Shown piece after piece: positions 45,440 through 53,307 of a stretch of 64,000 nucleotides of DNA. A model generated the notes under the pieces. The model was not told where the DNA came from, made no database searches, and saw nothing but the letters and a program-made list of their open reading frames with translations. This stretch comes from Chengkuizengella axinellae (lineage in GTDB: Bacteria > Bacillota > Bacilli > Paenibacillales > KCTC-33759). The DNA lies in assembly GCF_030730905.1 (NCBI RefSeq), contig NZ_JAVAMP010000013.1:1-64000 (forward strand), in the 5' to 3' direction. Made by a program: the position numbers and the translations under genes. Within the stretch, counting starts at the first letter, position 1. Each line of letters opens with the position of its first letter.

Positions 45440-45484
45440 TTGACAATATTCATGCGATTTGATATTTTTGAATGAACGTTCAAA
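45440..45484 (+). promoter_or_regulatory. Promoter and operator of the TetR gene
   Basis: TTGACA (45440), 17-nt spacer, TATTTT (45463). The operator TTTGAATGAACGTTCAAA (45467-45484) covers the -10 edge and the RNA start. The same palindrome is found before the OYE gene at 46102. Confidence 0.8.
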
Positions 45485-45506
45485 CAAAGAGGGTGTAGCA
45501 GAACCA

Positions 45507-46085
45507 ATGAAAAAACAAGACAGTGATACAAAGCAGAAAATAGTGGATGCTGCCTATAAAGTTTTAGCAGAGCAAGGTTATGATAAAACCTCTATGAAGC
45601 AAATAGCCAAAGAAGCAGGAGTCGCTCAAGGATTGATCAACTACTATTTCGAGAGTAAAGAAGATTTGTTGTTTGCATTATTCCATGAAGAAAGCTGTAG
45701 GTATAGCGAAGAGCTATCGAAGCTTTCAGACATTCCTATGTCTCAAAAATTTATTCAAGAAGCGCTGCAGGTTCCTAAAAAGCTAGTACTGGATCAACCC
45801 GAATGGCACCGTTTAAGATTTGAGTTATTTGCAATTGGCCTGCGTTCCGAAAGAGGAGCTCAAGAAATTACAAGAAGTTCAAAAATGGATCGCGAGCAAA
45901 CGATAAATGAACTATCTAGACTTCATATTACTGAAGATCACAATATACAAGGATTGGCAAGAATCATAACAGCTGTGATGGATGGATTATCATTGCAAAT
46001 GATGGTCGATCCAGAATTTGAAGCGGATTTGGCATATGAAACCTTTGCTAAGATGCTAGAGACATACTTGACAAAAAAAGAGTAA
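45507..46085 (+). CDS. TetR-family transcriptional regulator
   Basis: A 192-residue regulator with HTH 'EQGYDKTSMKQIAKEAGVAQGLINYYFESKEDLLFALF' and a TetR_C-type helical domain. The frame is open further upstream (TTG at 45459), but that codon lies inside the promoter, so ATG 45507 is the start. Matching operators before this gene and before the OYE gene at 46189 indicate that it regulates both. Confidence 0.92.
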   Translation: MKKQDSDTKQKIVDAAYKVLAEQGYDKTSMKQIAKEAGVAQGLINYYFESKEDLLFALFHEESCRYSEELSKLSDIPMSQKFIQEALQVPKKLVLDQPEWHRLRFELFAIGLRSERGAQEITRSSKMDREQTINELSRLHITEDHNIQGLARIITAVMDGLSLQMMVDPEFEADLAYETFAKMLETYLTKKE

Positions 46086-46101
46086 TTTTTTTTAGATTCA
46101 A

Positions 46102-46119
46102 TTTGAATGAACATTCAAA
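46102..46119. promoter_or_regulatory. Operator before the OYE gene
   Basis: TTTGAATGAACATTCAAA: perfect 8-bp arms, 2-nt centre. Differs by one base from the operator at 45467. Confidence 0.75.
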
Positions 46120-46143
46120 CAAGTAATATGAACTATTAACATG

Positions 46144-46162
46144 GACCTAATTAGGTGAAAAT
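46144..46162 (+). repeat. Possible solo right end of repeat family B
   Basis: GACCTAATTAGGTGAAAAT versus GACCTTATCAGGTGAAAAT in family B copy 1: two mismatches in 19. Located just upstream of the OYE ribosome site. Confidence 0.4.
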
Positions 46163-46188
46163 CAAGCTGTGAAGGAGAGTGAGAAAAA

Positions 46189-47418
46189 ATGAATTCACCT
46201 TTATTTAACGAATTCACATTAAAAAATGGCACAGTCATCAAAAATCGTTTTATTAAAGCCGCGATGAGTGAAGCACTTGCAAATGCACAAAATCAACCAA
46301 GTGAAAAAATATTTAAACTATATGAAAAGTGGGCAGATGGCGGAGCAGGTGTTGTTATTTCTGGACATGTAATGGTAGATCGAAGTGCCCTTGCAGAGCC
46401 GAGGAATATAGTTGTAGACAATGAGGCAGTTCTTCCTTTTTTAGAAACCTGGGCTAAAAGAGGCACGAAAAACAATACACATCTCTGGATGCAATTAAAC
46501 CATCCAGGGAAACAAACCTTTAAAGGCATTGTAGATGAATCCGTTGCCCCTTCTGCTATTCCACTTGAAGGAGACATCAGTCGGTTTGTTGCACCACCCA
46601 GAGAATTAAGACATGAAGAAATTCTCAAAATCATACAACGATTCGGTTACAGTGCAAAGCTTGCTCAAAAAGCGGGTTTTACTGGTGTTCAAATCCATGC
46701 TGCACACGGTTATTTGATTAGTCAGTTCTTATCCCCAAGACATAATCAAAGAAAAGATGAATGGGGTGGAGATATCAAGGGAAGAATGAAGTTTTTGCTT
46801 GAAGTCTATCGAGAAATACGCAATCAAACAATAGGAGATTTTTCTATAGCTGTGAAAATGAATTCTGCCGATTTCATGAAAGCAGGTTTTACTGAAGAAG
46901 AGTGCATCTATGTAGCTGAGCATCTGGAAAAAGAAGGTGTTGACTTGCTGGAAATTTCGGGAGGATCTTATGAGAGTCCTCAAATGACAGGACGAAATGT
47001 TAAAGAAAGTACGAAAAAGCGGGAAGCTTATTTCCTCGATTTTGCAGAAAAGCTTCGTTTATCCGTAAATTTCCCAATCATGGTCACTGGGGGATTTCGA
47101 ACCAAAACAGGAATGGAAGAAGCGATTCACACCAACGCAACTGATTTCATTGGTTTAGCCCGCCCTTTTGCTGTCTGTCCTGAATTACCAAATCAAATGA
47201 AACAGAATAAAGTACAAAAAGTAGAAATTACACCTAAACAAACTGGGATTCGAGCAATCGATGATAGTTCTTTGTTGGAATCCACTTGGTATGCCCAACA
47301 GCTAGAAAGAATCGGTTTAGGTAAACATGTGAGACCAAACTATTCTATTTGGTTTTCATTGTTTCAAGCTATTATTAAAAACGGAAAGGAAGTTTTTCAG
47401 CTACGAAGAGCGAGATGA
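46189..47418 (+). CDS. NADH:flavin oxidoreductase, Old Yellow Enzyme family
   Basis: A 409-residue FMN-dependent enoate reductase-type enzyme: 'LKNGTVIKNRFIKAAMSE', 'WMQLNHPGKQ', catalytic-region 'GVQIHAAHGYLISQFLSPRHNQRKDEWGGDIKGRMKFLLEVY', 'LEISGGSYE', and 'TGGFRT' (phosphate-binding). No C-terminal FeS/FAD extension, so it is the short OYE type. AAGGAGAG precedes the ATG. Likely repressed by the adjacent TetR and induced by electrophiles. Confidence 0.92.
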   Translation: MNSPLFNEFTLKNGTVIKNRFIKAAMSEALANAQNQPSEKIFKLYEKWADGGAGVVISGHVMVDRSALAEPRNIVVDNEAVLPFLETWAKRGTKNNTHLWMQLNHPGKQTFKGIVDESVAPSAIPLEGDISRFVAPPRELRHEEILKIIQRFGYSAKLAQKAGFTGVQIHAAHGYLISQFLSPRHNQRKDEWGGDIKGRMKFLLEVYREIRNQTIGDFSIAVKMNSADFMKAGFTEEECIYVAEHLEKEGVDLLEISGGSYESPQMTGRNVKESTKKREAYFLDFAEKLRLSVNFPIMVTGGFRTKTGMEEAIHTNATDFIGLARPFAVCPELPNQMKQNKVQKVEITPKQTGIRAIDDSSLLESTWYAQQLERIGLGKHVRPNYSIWFSLFQAIIKNGKEVFQLRRAR

Positions 47419-47485
47419 TCCTCATCGTATAAAACTAATCCTCGTTTTAAAAACATAAGCAATTTTACCAATTAATAATATTTTT

Positions 47486-47513
47486 AAGCTCAAGCAAAAA
47501 ACTGCTTGAGCTT
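47486..47513 (+). terminator. Hairpin downstream of the OYE gene
   Basis: Perfect 11-bp stem AAGCTCAAGCA / TGCTTGAGCTT, 6-nt loop, no clear T run. Confidence 0.6.
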
Positions 47514-47636
47514 ACATATGTAAATGAATTAACCTTTTTCTATCCTAATCATTTTTATATGAATTTTTTTAGATTTTTAGTATAGTTATCTTAATATTTT
47601 TGATTTTATATTATTAAAGGAGATTGCAATTTAAAA

Positions 47637-48356
47637 ATGGACTTCTCTATTCATACTATGAATCTCATTTCTTTATTAACAACTAGTATAGGTTGGAGTA
47701 TGATTGCTTTTCTCGTATTTCGTACATATAAAAAGTCACAACATAAACCAAAAGTATGGAAAGTAATCGTGATTACATATGTTGGCTTATTTTCTTTATC
47801 TATCGATTGGATTATAACAGATTCTTTATTAAAGATCCCCTTACTACCACTCGGAGTTTGGGTCTTGTACTTGATTTTCAAAAGAAAACAGACAAGTTGG
47901 CAGACTTATCGCTCTTTTGCTTGGATCGGTTTTTTGAGTAATTTTGTATTTATTCTTTGTACACTAATCTACATCCCGATCTACCAAACCTTATATCCTA
48001 CAAATGATATTTCAACTTTTGTTTCAAATATAGATCATGCAGAGATTATTCACAGTCATCCTTCAGCAGAAAACGTTAGTTTAAATAAAGATAAGCTTTT
48101 AGAGCAACTAGATGCAATAAAACAAGTAAATATCGATAGCGCTCAATGGTATGAGGATGTTATTTTATTGAAAAAAGAGGAAAGATTTCCATACTTATTA
48201 ATTGAAACTTTACCAAAATGGGGAAGTGGCTCTCATGCAGTTATATATATTGAAAACGATGGAAAAGGTTTAATACTGCAGACAGAAAACAAACAATTCT
48301 ATTTTCGTTCGGAACATTCATTTTTAAAGGAGGGAAATCGCGCTGAATCGAAATAA
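47637..48356 (+). CDS. Membrane protein of unknown function (first of a pair)
   Basis: A 239-residue protein with about four membrane helices (roughly 9-28, 42-60, 64-82 and 94-118), then a ~115-residue C-terminal domain outside or inside the membrane with 'IIHSHPSAENVSLNKDKLLEQLDAIKQV' and 'SAQWYEDVILLKKEERFPYLLIETLPKWGSGSHAVIYIEND'. Not recognised. AAAGGAG is 13 nt before the ATG, a loose fit. Its 3' end contains the ribosome site and start of the next gene (14-bp overlap), so the two act together. Confidence 0.7.
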   Translation: MDFSIHTMNLISLLTTSIGWSMIAFLVFRTYKKSQHKPKVWKVIVITYVGLFSLSIDWIITDSLLKIPLLPLGVWVLYLIFKRKQTSWQTYRSFAWIGFLSNFVFILCTLIYIPIYQTLYPTNDISTFVSNIDHAEIIHSHPSAENVSLNKDKLLEQLDAIKQVNIDSAQWYEDVILLKKEERFPYLLIETLPKWGSGSHAVIYIENDGKGLILQTENKQFYFRSEHSFLKEGNRAESK

Positions 48357-49089
48357 AATCACTCCCATCCTGGTTGTTATTAGCATATTCATGATGATAT
48401 CCCTATATTATTGGTTTTATTTAGCCAATCCTGATGATATCCCATCCAATAAACAATTAGTAGAGAAAATGAACCGTGTTTTTCCAGCAGCAAATGTAGC
48501 TCATATTCAAGACAAAATCAGACTGGATGAAAAACATATATTTATTCCCTTTATATCTAGTAAAGATGAATATGGAGTAAGTTATTGGATTTGGACGAAA
48601 CATAAATGGGAATTAGTAAATATTAATACAACTGGTTCTCCTGAAGTCTGGAACATAAAAGAGAAAAACCCCTCTACGCATTTTATTGTATGGAATATAC
48701 ATCCAGACGACCAATTGGAAACAATCAAATTCCATCTACTAAAGGATAGAGGATATCGAATTGCAGATGGAGTCGAAAGATATCATCCTAAAGTTCAAAT
48801 GGAAGAAACCATCTCCCTGAAAGAAAATTCATATGGAGCTATATCAATACCAGAAGATTGGACTCAAATCATCAAATCTTATAGGAATATTGAACCTGTT
48901 CAATCATTTAGTTTTTTTAATCATTATGGTTTCTCTCAATATTACATATATTATGGTTGGACTTCTTATGATCAGTATGGCAATCAAACGTTTCCAGGAA
49001 ACTCTGTGAATGGTAATGGATATTCAAATAGAGATTATAATATCGATTTTATGATGATTATGGATGAGGCAAAATTAGAATCCAAATGA
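48343..49089 (+). CDS. Membrane-anchored protein of unknown function, apparent CTG start
   Basis: A 248-residue protein if it starts at CTG 48343. The strong site AAAGGAGGG lies 8 nt before that CTG, and the product then begins 'NRNKITPILVVISIFMMISLYYWF', a proper signal anchor with a positive N-terminus. The first ATG (48391) has no ribosome site and would cut the anchor in half. The soluble part is Trp/Tyr-rich ('YWIWTKHKWELVNI', 'HFIVWNIHPDDQ', 'SQYYIYYGWTSYDQYGNQTFPGN'). Not recognised. Translationally coupled to the preceding membrane protein. Confidence 0.7.
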   Translation: MNRNKITPILVVISIFMMISLYYWFYLANPDDIPSNKQLVEKMNRVFPAANVAHIQDKIRLDEKHIFIPFISSKDEYGVSYWIWTKHKWELVNINTTGSPEVWNIKEKNPSTHFIVWNIHPDDQLETIKFHLLKDRGYRIADGVERYHPKVQMEETISLKENSYGAISIPEDWTQIIKSYRNIEPVQSFSFFNHYGFSQYYIYYGWTSYDQYGNQTFPGNSVNGNGYSNRDYNIDFMMIMDEAKLESK

Positions 49090-49116
49090 TAAACCTAGTT
49101 ATTCGTTGTACTAAAG

Positions 49117-49157
49117 AAATTATCACTCCTACTTAAATATAAGGAGTGATAATTTTT
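49117..49157. terminator. Bidirectional terminator
   Basis: AAATTATCACTCCT / AGGAGTGATAATTT stem plus T run, between the convergent membrane-pair and YrdC genes. Confidence 0.8.
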
Positions 49158-49794
49158 AAAAATTCAATACTTTATTTATTTGATGAAGAGAAATATCCCC
49201 GTATCTAGTTATTATTGGGTCATTACCTGATAAATCTATAATAGTGCTGGACTTCGTTGTTCCCTGAGGTTCACCGTCTAATATATAGTCCACTTTATGA
49301 CCAATTTGTTTCATTACGATCTTTAAATCTACTAGAACACCATTAGCTTTACCAGACAGATTAGCAGATGTCATAGCTACAGGAGTTTTCAGTTGTTTCA
49401 TAAATCCTTTCCAAATCGGATTGCTCAAACATCCCATGGCTATTGTTTCCCCACCGCACACCATTTTGCTAGGAACAGTTTCCTTTTTGCGTAATATGAT
49501 ATTCAATGGACCTGGCCAGAAAGCTTCAACTAAAGTTTGGATCATTCCAATGTCATCGACATCAGCGTAGTCCTGCCACTCTTCCGGATTTAATAAAAAT
49601 AACGTTAATGGAGATGTTGCTGGTCTATTTTTTATTTTAAAAACACGATCAATCGAATCTTCACACCATGGGTTTAAAGTCAAAGCAAGATTTGTATCAC
49701 TTGGAGTAACAATTACTCCTCCATCTTTCACACAATTTGCAGCTAGTTCGAAGTTCCCTTTTGTTGGTTCTAATATTTTTGTTAAGGATTCCAT
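49156..49794 (-). CDS. Sua5/YciO/YrdC-family protein
   Basis: A 212-residue protein of the family that makes threonylcarbamoyl-AMP for tRNA t6A37. It has 'DGGVIVTPSDTNLALTLNPW', 'RVFKIKNRPATSPLTLFLL' (K-x-R-x3-SPL motif), 'AFWPGPLNIILRK', 'MTSANLSGKANGVLVDL' and 'TKSSTIIDLSG'. It lacks the C-terminal Sua5 domain, and 'SDTNLAL' replaces the usual P-T-D-T-x-Y-G/W-L, so it may be a YciO-like paralogue rather than the essential enzyme. ATG at 49794 follows AGGAGGGG. Confidence 0.8.
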   Translation of the reverse strand: MESLTKILEPTKGNFELAANCVKDGGVIVTPSDTNLALTLNPWCEDSIDRVFKIKNRPATSPLTLFLLNPEEWQDYADVDDIGMIQTLVEAFWPGPLNIILRKKETVPSKMVCGGETIAMGCLSNPIWKGFMKQLKTPVAMTSANLSGKANGVLVDLKIVMKQIGHKVDYILDGEPQGTTKSSTIIDLSGNDPIITRYGDISLHQINKVLNF

Positions 49795-50161
49795 TCCTTC
49801 CCCTCCTAATATTGAGTTTGATTTCATCATATCAGCAATTTACCAATAGTTAAAATATATAGTATCTATAAAGATTATTTCATTTACCTATAACATTATT
49901 AAACTCTTCTTCAGCATTAAAAAGCACAAATAATTAGACAGAATTCAAACAAACATTAAAAAAGATATAATCAGAGGGTTAAGTGTTGAGACTTACCACG
50001 AATGGGTGGAAAATGGATAAAAATAAATATTTAATATATCCCTTATCCAACCCTTACCTCCTTCCATTGTTTTTCCTCCCTATCACTGTTATGATGTAAA
50101 ACAGAATCATTAATTGAATACAATTCAATTTCAAATAAAGTGTAAAACGGAGCGAAATATC
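49795..50161. other. Divergent intergenic region without a gene
   Basis: 367 bp between the divergent YrdC and RlmCD genes. It is AT-rich with a loose inverted repeat (GGATAA ... TTATCC near 50016-50048). No reading frame with a ribosome site, and no match to the repeat families. Confidence 0.4.
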
Positions 50162-51562
50162 ATGGAAAAGAAAAAGAAAAATTACATTACAACCTCTGCA
50201 GCTCAAGAATTGAAAACAGGCGAGCTGCTAGTTATTACTATAAAACGAATCGGCATTAACGGTGAAGGCGTTGGATATTACAAAAGAAAAGCCGTATTTA
50301 TTGAAGGGGCTCTTCCCGATGAGGTTGTAAAAGCAGAAGTAGTTCATATACAACCGAATTTTATCAGAGCTGATCTAGTAGAAATCGAGCAAGAATCACC
50401 TCATCGTGTGAAACCACATTGCTCTGTTTATGACGTGTGTGGAGGCTGTCAGCTACAGCATTTGGATTACAAGGAGCAATTACGTGTAAAAGAGGACATT
50501 ATACGTGAATCTTTTAACCGCTATACAGACAAAACAAAAATTAATATTAGACCCGTGATCGGCATGGATGATCCTTGGGGATACCGAAATAAAGCTCAAT
50601 ATCAAGTAGGTTTTCATAAAGGATCGGTACAAACAGGGCTTTATTCAACAAGATCTCACAAATTAGTGGATATCTCTGGATGTCCTATTCATCACCCAAC
50701 AATCAATCATATTATTGAAGAAACGAAAAAAATAGTGCAAGAGCTGCGCATTCCTATATATGATGAAAAAAATAATAAAGGAATCTTAAAAACAATCGTA
50801 GTACGCACTGGCTTTAAATCTAATGAAAATCAATTAACTTTGGTCACAGCAAAAGAACAAGTCCCTAAGTTGGATCAGCTTATTGATTTAATTCGTGAAA
50901 ATATACCAGAGGTGTCTACAATTGCTCAAAATATTAACGCTGAAAAGACATCCATTGTTTTTGGTAAAAAGACAAATATCCTTTGGGGAAGAAGACAAAT
51001 TAAAGAATCATTAGGGAATGTCAACTTCTCATTATCACCAAGAGCCTTTTTCCAGTTGAATCCTGATCAAACCATTAATCTATACAACACAGTGAAAAAA
51101 GCAGCTGATATTAGAGGGCATGAAAAAATTGTAGATGCTTATTGTGGAACAGGAACAATCAGCTTATGGTTGGCTCCTTATGTGAAAGAAGTTCGCGGCA
51201 TTGAAGAAATTCCTGAAGCCATCAATGATGCTAAAAAAAATGCAAAACTAAGTGGAATTAACAACGCACAATTTTATGTAGGAAAGTCTGAAAACTTACT
51301 GCCAAAGTGGATGAATCAAGGTTTCCGTCCTGATGTCATTGTAGTTGATCCACCTCGTACTGGATGTGACTATAAACTACTGCAAGCAGTTGTAAGAGCG
51401 AAGACAAAAAAATTCATTTATGTTTCTTGCAACCCATCAACTTTAGCTAAAGACAGCTCATACCTTTTAAGAAATGGATATCATTTAAAATGGATTCAGC
51501 CAGTAGATATGTTTCCGAACACATCACAAATTGAAAGTGTAGCTGTGTTTATCAAAAAATAA
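50162..51562 (+). CDS. rlmCD: 23S rRNA (uracil-C5)-methyltransferase, RlmCD/RumA family
   Basis: A 466-residue SAM enzyme. An N-terminal TRAM domain ('TIKRIGINGEGVGYYKRKAVFIEGALPDE') is followed by a 4Fe-4S site ('CSVYDVCGGCQLQHLDY' plus a later Cys in 'SGCPIHH'). The methyltransferase core has 'LSPRAFFQLNPDQT', 'VDAYCGTGTISLWLA' and the catalytic Cys in 'FIYVSCNPSTLAKD'. In bacilli one such enzyme methylates U747 and U1939. ATG at 50162 follows GGAG; an in-frame upstream start has no site. Confidence 0.92.
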   Translation: MEKKKKNYITTSAAQELKTGELLVITIKRIGINGEGVGYYKRKAVFIEGALPDEVVKAEVVHIQPNFIRADLVEIEQESPHRVKPHCSVYDVCGGCQLQHLDYKEQLRVKEDIIRESFNRYTDKTKINIRPVIGMDDPWGYRNKAQYQVGFHKGSVQTGLYSTRSHKLVDISGCPIHHPTINHIIEETKKIVQELRIPIYDEKNNKGILKTIVVRTGFKSNENQLTLVTAKEQVPKLDQLIDLIRENIPEVSTIAQNINAEKTSIVFGKKTNILWGRRQIKESLGNVNFSLSPRAFFQLNPDQTINLYNTVKKAADIRGHEKIVDAYCGTGTISLWLAPYVKEVRGIEEIPEAINDAKKNAKLSGINNAQFYVGKSENLLPKWMNQGFRPDVIVVDPPRTGCDYKLLQAVVRAKTKKFIYVSCNPSTLAKDSSYLLRNGYHLKWIQPVDMFPNTSQIESVAVFIKK

Positions 51563-51575
51563 ATTTTAACTATAT

Positions 51576-51620
51576 GAAAGATCATGAAGACGAGGAAATT
51601 AGCTTCATGGTCTTTCTTTA
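51576..51620 (+). terminator. Terminator of the rRNA methyltransferase gene
   Basis: GAAAGATCATGAAG / CTTCATGGTCTTTC stem, followed by T-rich DNA. Confidence 0.8.
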
Positions 51621-51651
51621 TGCTTTTTTTACAATTAACTCTTTCTGCATT

Positions 51652-52890
51652 CTAATGAGTCATTCTATGTTTCTTTTCTGGTTTGTAAACCCTATATCTG
51701 ATGATAAAAATCACTCCTACTATTACAACGATTGCGAACCCATTCACTACAAATAATAAATTTAACGATACAAACGTAGATAGAACACCAAAAATGATGA
51801 GGGATATTGTATCTGCCAGGTATAATAATACAGCATTTAAGCTAAACCCCTTCCCATGCATGTCTTCTGGAATGTAGTTTTGAATAATGTAAACACGGGT
51901 TAAACCTGTGATAGGAATACCTATTCCGACAACGGCAGCTCCAACAAAATACATTGGAATGTTCATCGCAAAACCTAGGAAAACTAGACCTATACCCCAA
52001 ATTATTGAACCTATTAAATATGTCTTTAAGGATAGCTTTTTCCATATCAATGGAATCAATAAGTTAGTGATAATGACAACAGCCCCATATCCCCCTTGTA
52101 AGATGCTGAACAAAGATTTCCCCTCATCTGACATATCCAACAGGGACAATAATAAACCAACTTCCCACAACCAAGTATTTAAAAAAACCATAACAAAGGT
52201 TAATAAAAATAAGGAGCGAACTGTATGCTGCTTCTTCACCCACTGGGCAAATTCAATCAATGATCGAAAAGCATTTTTCAAGTCTTTTTTATCATCTGTA
52301 TTCATTTGTTTTGTTTTCACCGTAATCATTGAAATGGCAATCACACTGATAACATAAGTGAATGCATCCAGCGTAAAAAAGTGAATCTCACCTACAGTTT
52401 GAATAAGGAGGACCGTAATGATCGGGCTTAGCACAGTAATCCCTCTGGTCAAAGAATCATACAAACTGTTGGCAATATTTCTTTGCTCCGAGGAAGTAAT
52501 AATTATTGGAAGCATCGCACGAAAACTTGGATTAAAAAAACAACCTAAAGTTTGTACAGCAAAACTGATCAGCAGAAGATAAGTATAATTTAGGAAATCA
52601 AAATGAAATAAAACCACTGTTGATAAAATTAATGGAACTCTGATTATGTCAATAAAGATCATCAGCCTTTTTTTATTCACCCAATCAGCAATGACACCCC
52701 CCAATAATCCAAAAAATAAGTAAGGTAAGGTTTCTGCTATAACAACACCTGTAGTGTGTAATTTAGAGCCAGTTAAATCATAGGCCACAAATAGAAAAGC
52801 TAAACCAGTTAAGATATCTCCAAGTCTGGAAACACTGCCACCGACTAAGTAATATAAAAAGTTTTTATTTGAAAGAACCTGTTTATACAT
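51652..52890 (-). CDS. MFS efflux transporter (MFS_3/EntS-like)
   Basis: A 412-residue, 12-helix transporter: 'FLYYLVGGSVSRLGDILTGLAFLFVAYDLTGS' at the start, the loop 2-3 motif 'LGGVIADWVNKKRLMIFIDIIRVPL' (D-x-x-N-K-x-x), and 'NPSFRAMLPIIITSSEQRNIANSLYDSLTRG'. This pattern belongs to macrolide/enterobactin-type exporters. It is divergent from a large ArsR-type regulator, with a GNAT pseudogene between, so that regulator may control it. Confidence 0.88.
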   Translation of the reverse strand: MYKQVLSNKNFLYYLVGGSVSRLGDILTGLAFLFVAYDLTGSKLHTTGVVIAETLPYLFFGLLGGVIADWVNKKRLMIFIDIIRVPLILSTVVLFHFDFLNYTYLLLISFAVQTLGCFFNPSFRAMLPIIITSSEQRNIANSLYDSLTRGITVLSPIITVLLIQTVGEIHFFTLDAFTYVISVIAISMITVKTKQMNTDDKKDLKNAFRSLIEFAQWVKKQHTVRSLFLLTFVMVFLNTWLWEVGLLLSLLDMSDEGKSLFSILQGGYGAVVIITNLLIPLIWKKLSLKTYLIGSIIWGIGLVFLGFAMNIPMYFVGAAVVGIGIPITGLTRVYIIQNYIPEDMHGKGFSLNAVLLYLADTISLIIFGVLSTFVSLNLLFVVNGFAIVVIVGVIFIIRYRVYKPEKKHRMTH

Positions 52891-52912
52891 ATAACCTTCT
52901 CCCCCACTTCTT

Positions 52913-53177
52913 CTATATTATTCTTTTATATCGAAGACTTTGATAATTCTCATCTGTATGATTTGCATAAGATTCCATCGTTGATTGCTCTATAAATCCT
53001 TTTGCTAAATAAAAAGGAATCCCTTTTTATTTATCTTTGGCTACAGACACCCACTGTACCTTAGCCCCTAGTTTTCTTTGTTCTTCTGACAAAACATTTA
53101 AAATCTTTGAACCGATCCCTTCTCTTCTTCCCAATCCCTTGAACATGGTTTTCTGTTGCTTTTTGAATAGTTAACAT
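52913..53177 (-). pseudogene. Decayed GNAT acetyltransferase gene
   Basis: On the minus strand AGGAGTG precedes an ATG giving 'MLTIQKATENHVQGI', a typical GNAT N-terminus. After an internal deletion and frameshift the other frame reads 'GIGSKILNVLSEEQRKLGAK', then 'VQWVSVAKDK', an in-frame TAA, and 'KGIPFYLAKGFIEQSTMESYA' to a stop at 52913. At least one deletion, one frameshift and one nonsense mutation. Confidence 0.75.
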
Positions 53178-53260
53178 ATATATCACTCCTAAATGAATTT
53201 GATAAGTTGTTTGAAAGTTGTATTAATTTCTTGTATAATCAGTATATATCCAAATATTTA

Positions 53261-53287
53261 ATATGTAAATATTAAATATTTACATAT
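53261..53287. promoter_or_regulatory. Perfect 12-3-12 palindrome before the ArsR-type gene
   Basis: ATATGTAAATAT, TAA, ATATTTACATAT. It ends about 20 nt before the start of the 53308 gene and is a likely autoregulatory operator. Confidence 0.65.
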
Positions 53288-53307
53288 AAAAAATGGAGGA
53301 AATATAA

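Noticed and set aside
45459-45506. Upstream TTG start for the TetR gene
   Set aside because: The codon lies inside the -10 region and operator, so it cannot be in the mRNA.
51574-51756. A 60-codon plus-strand frame after the rRNA methyltransferase
   Set aside because: It begins in the terminator hairpin and overlaps the 3' end of the MFS gene.
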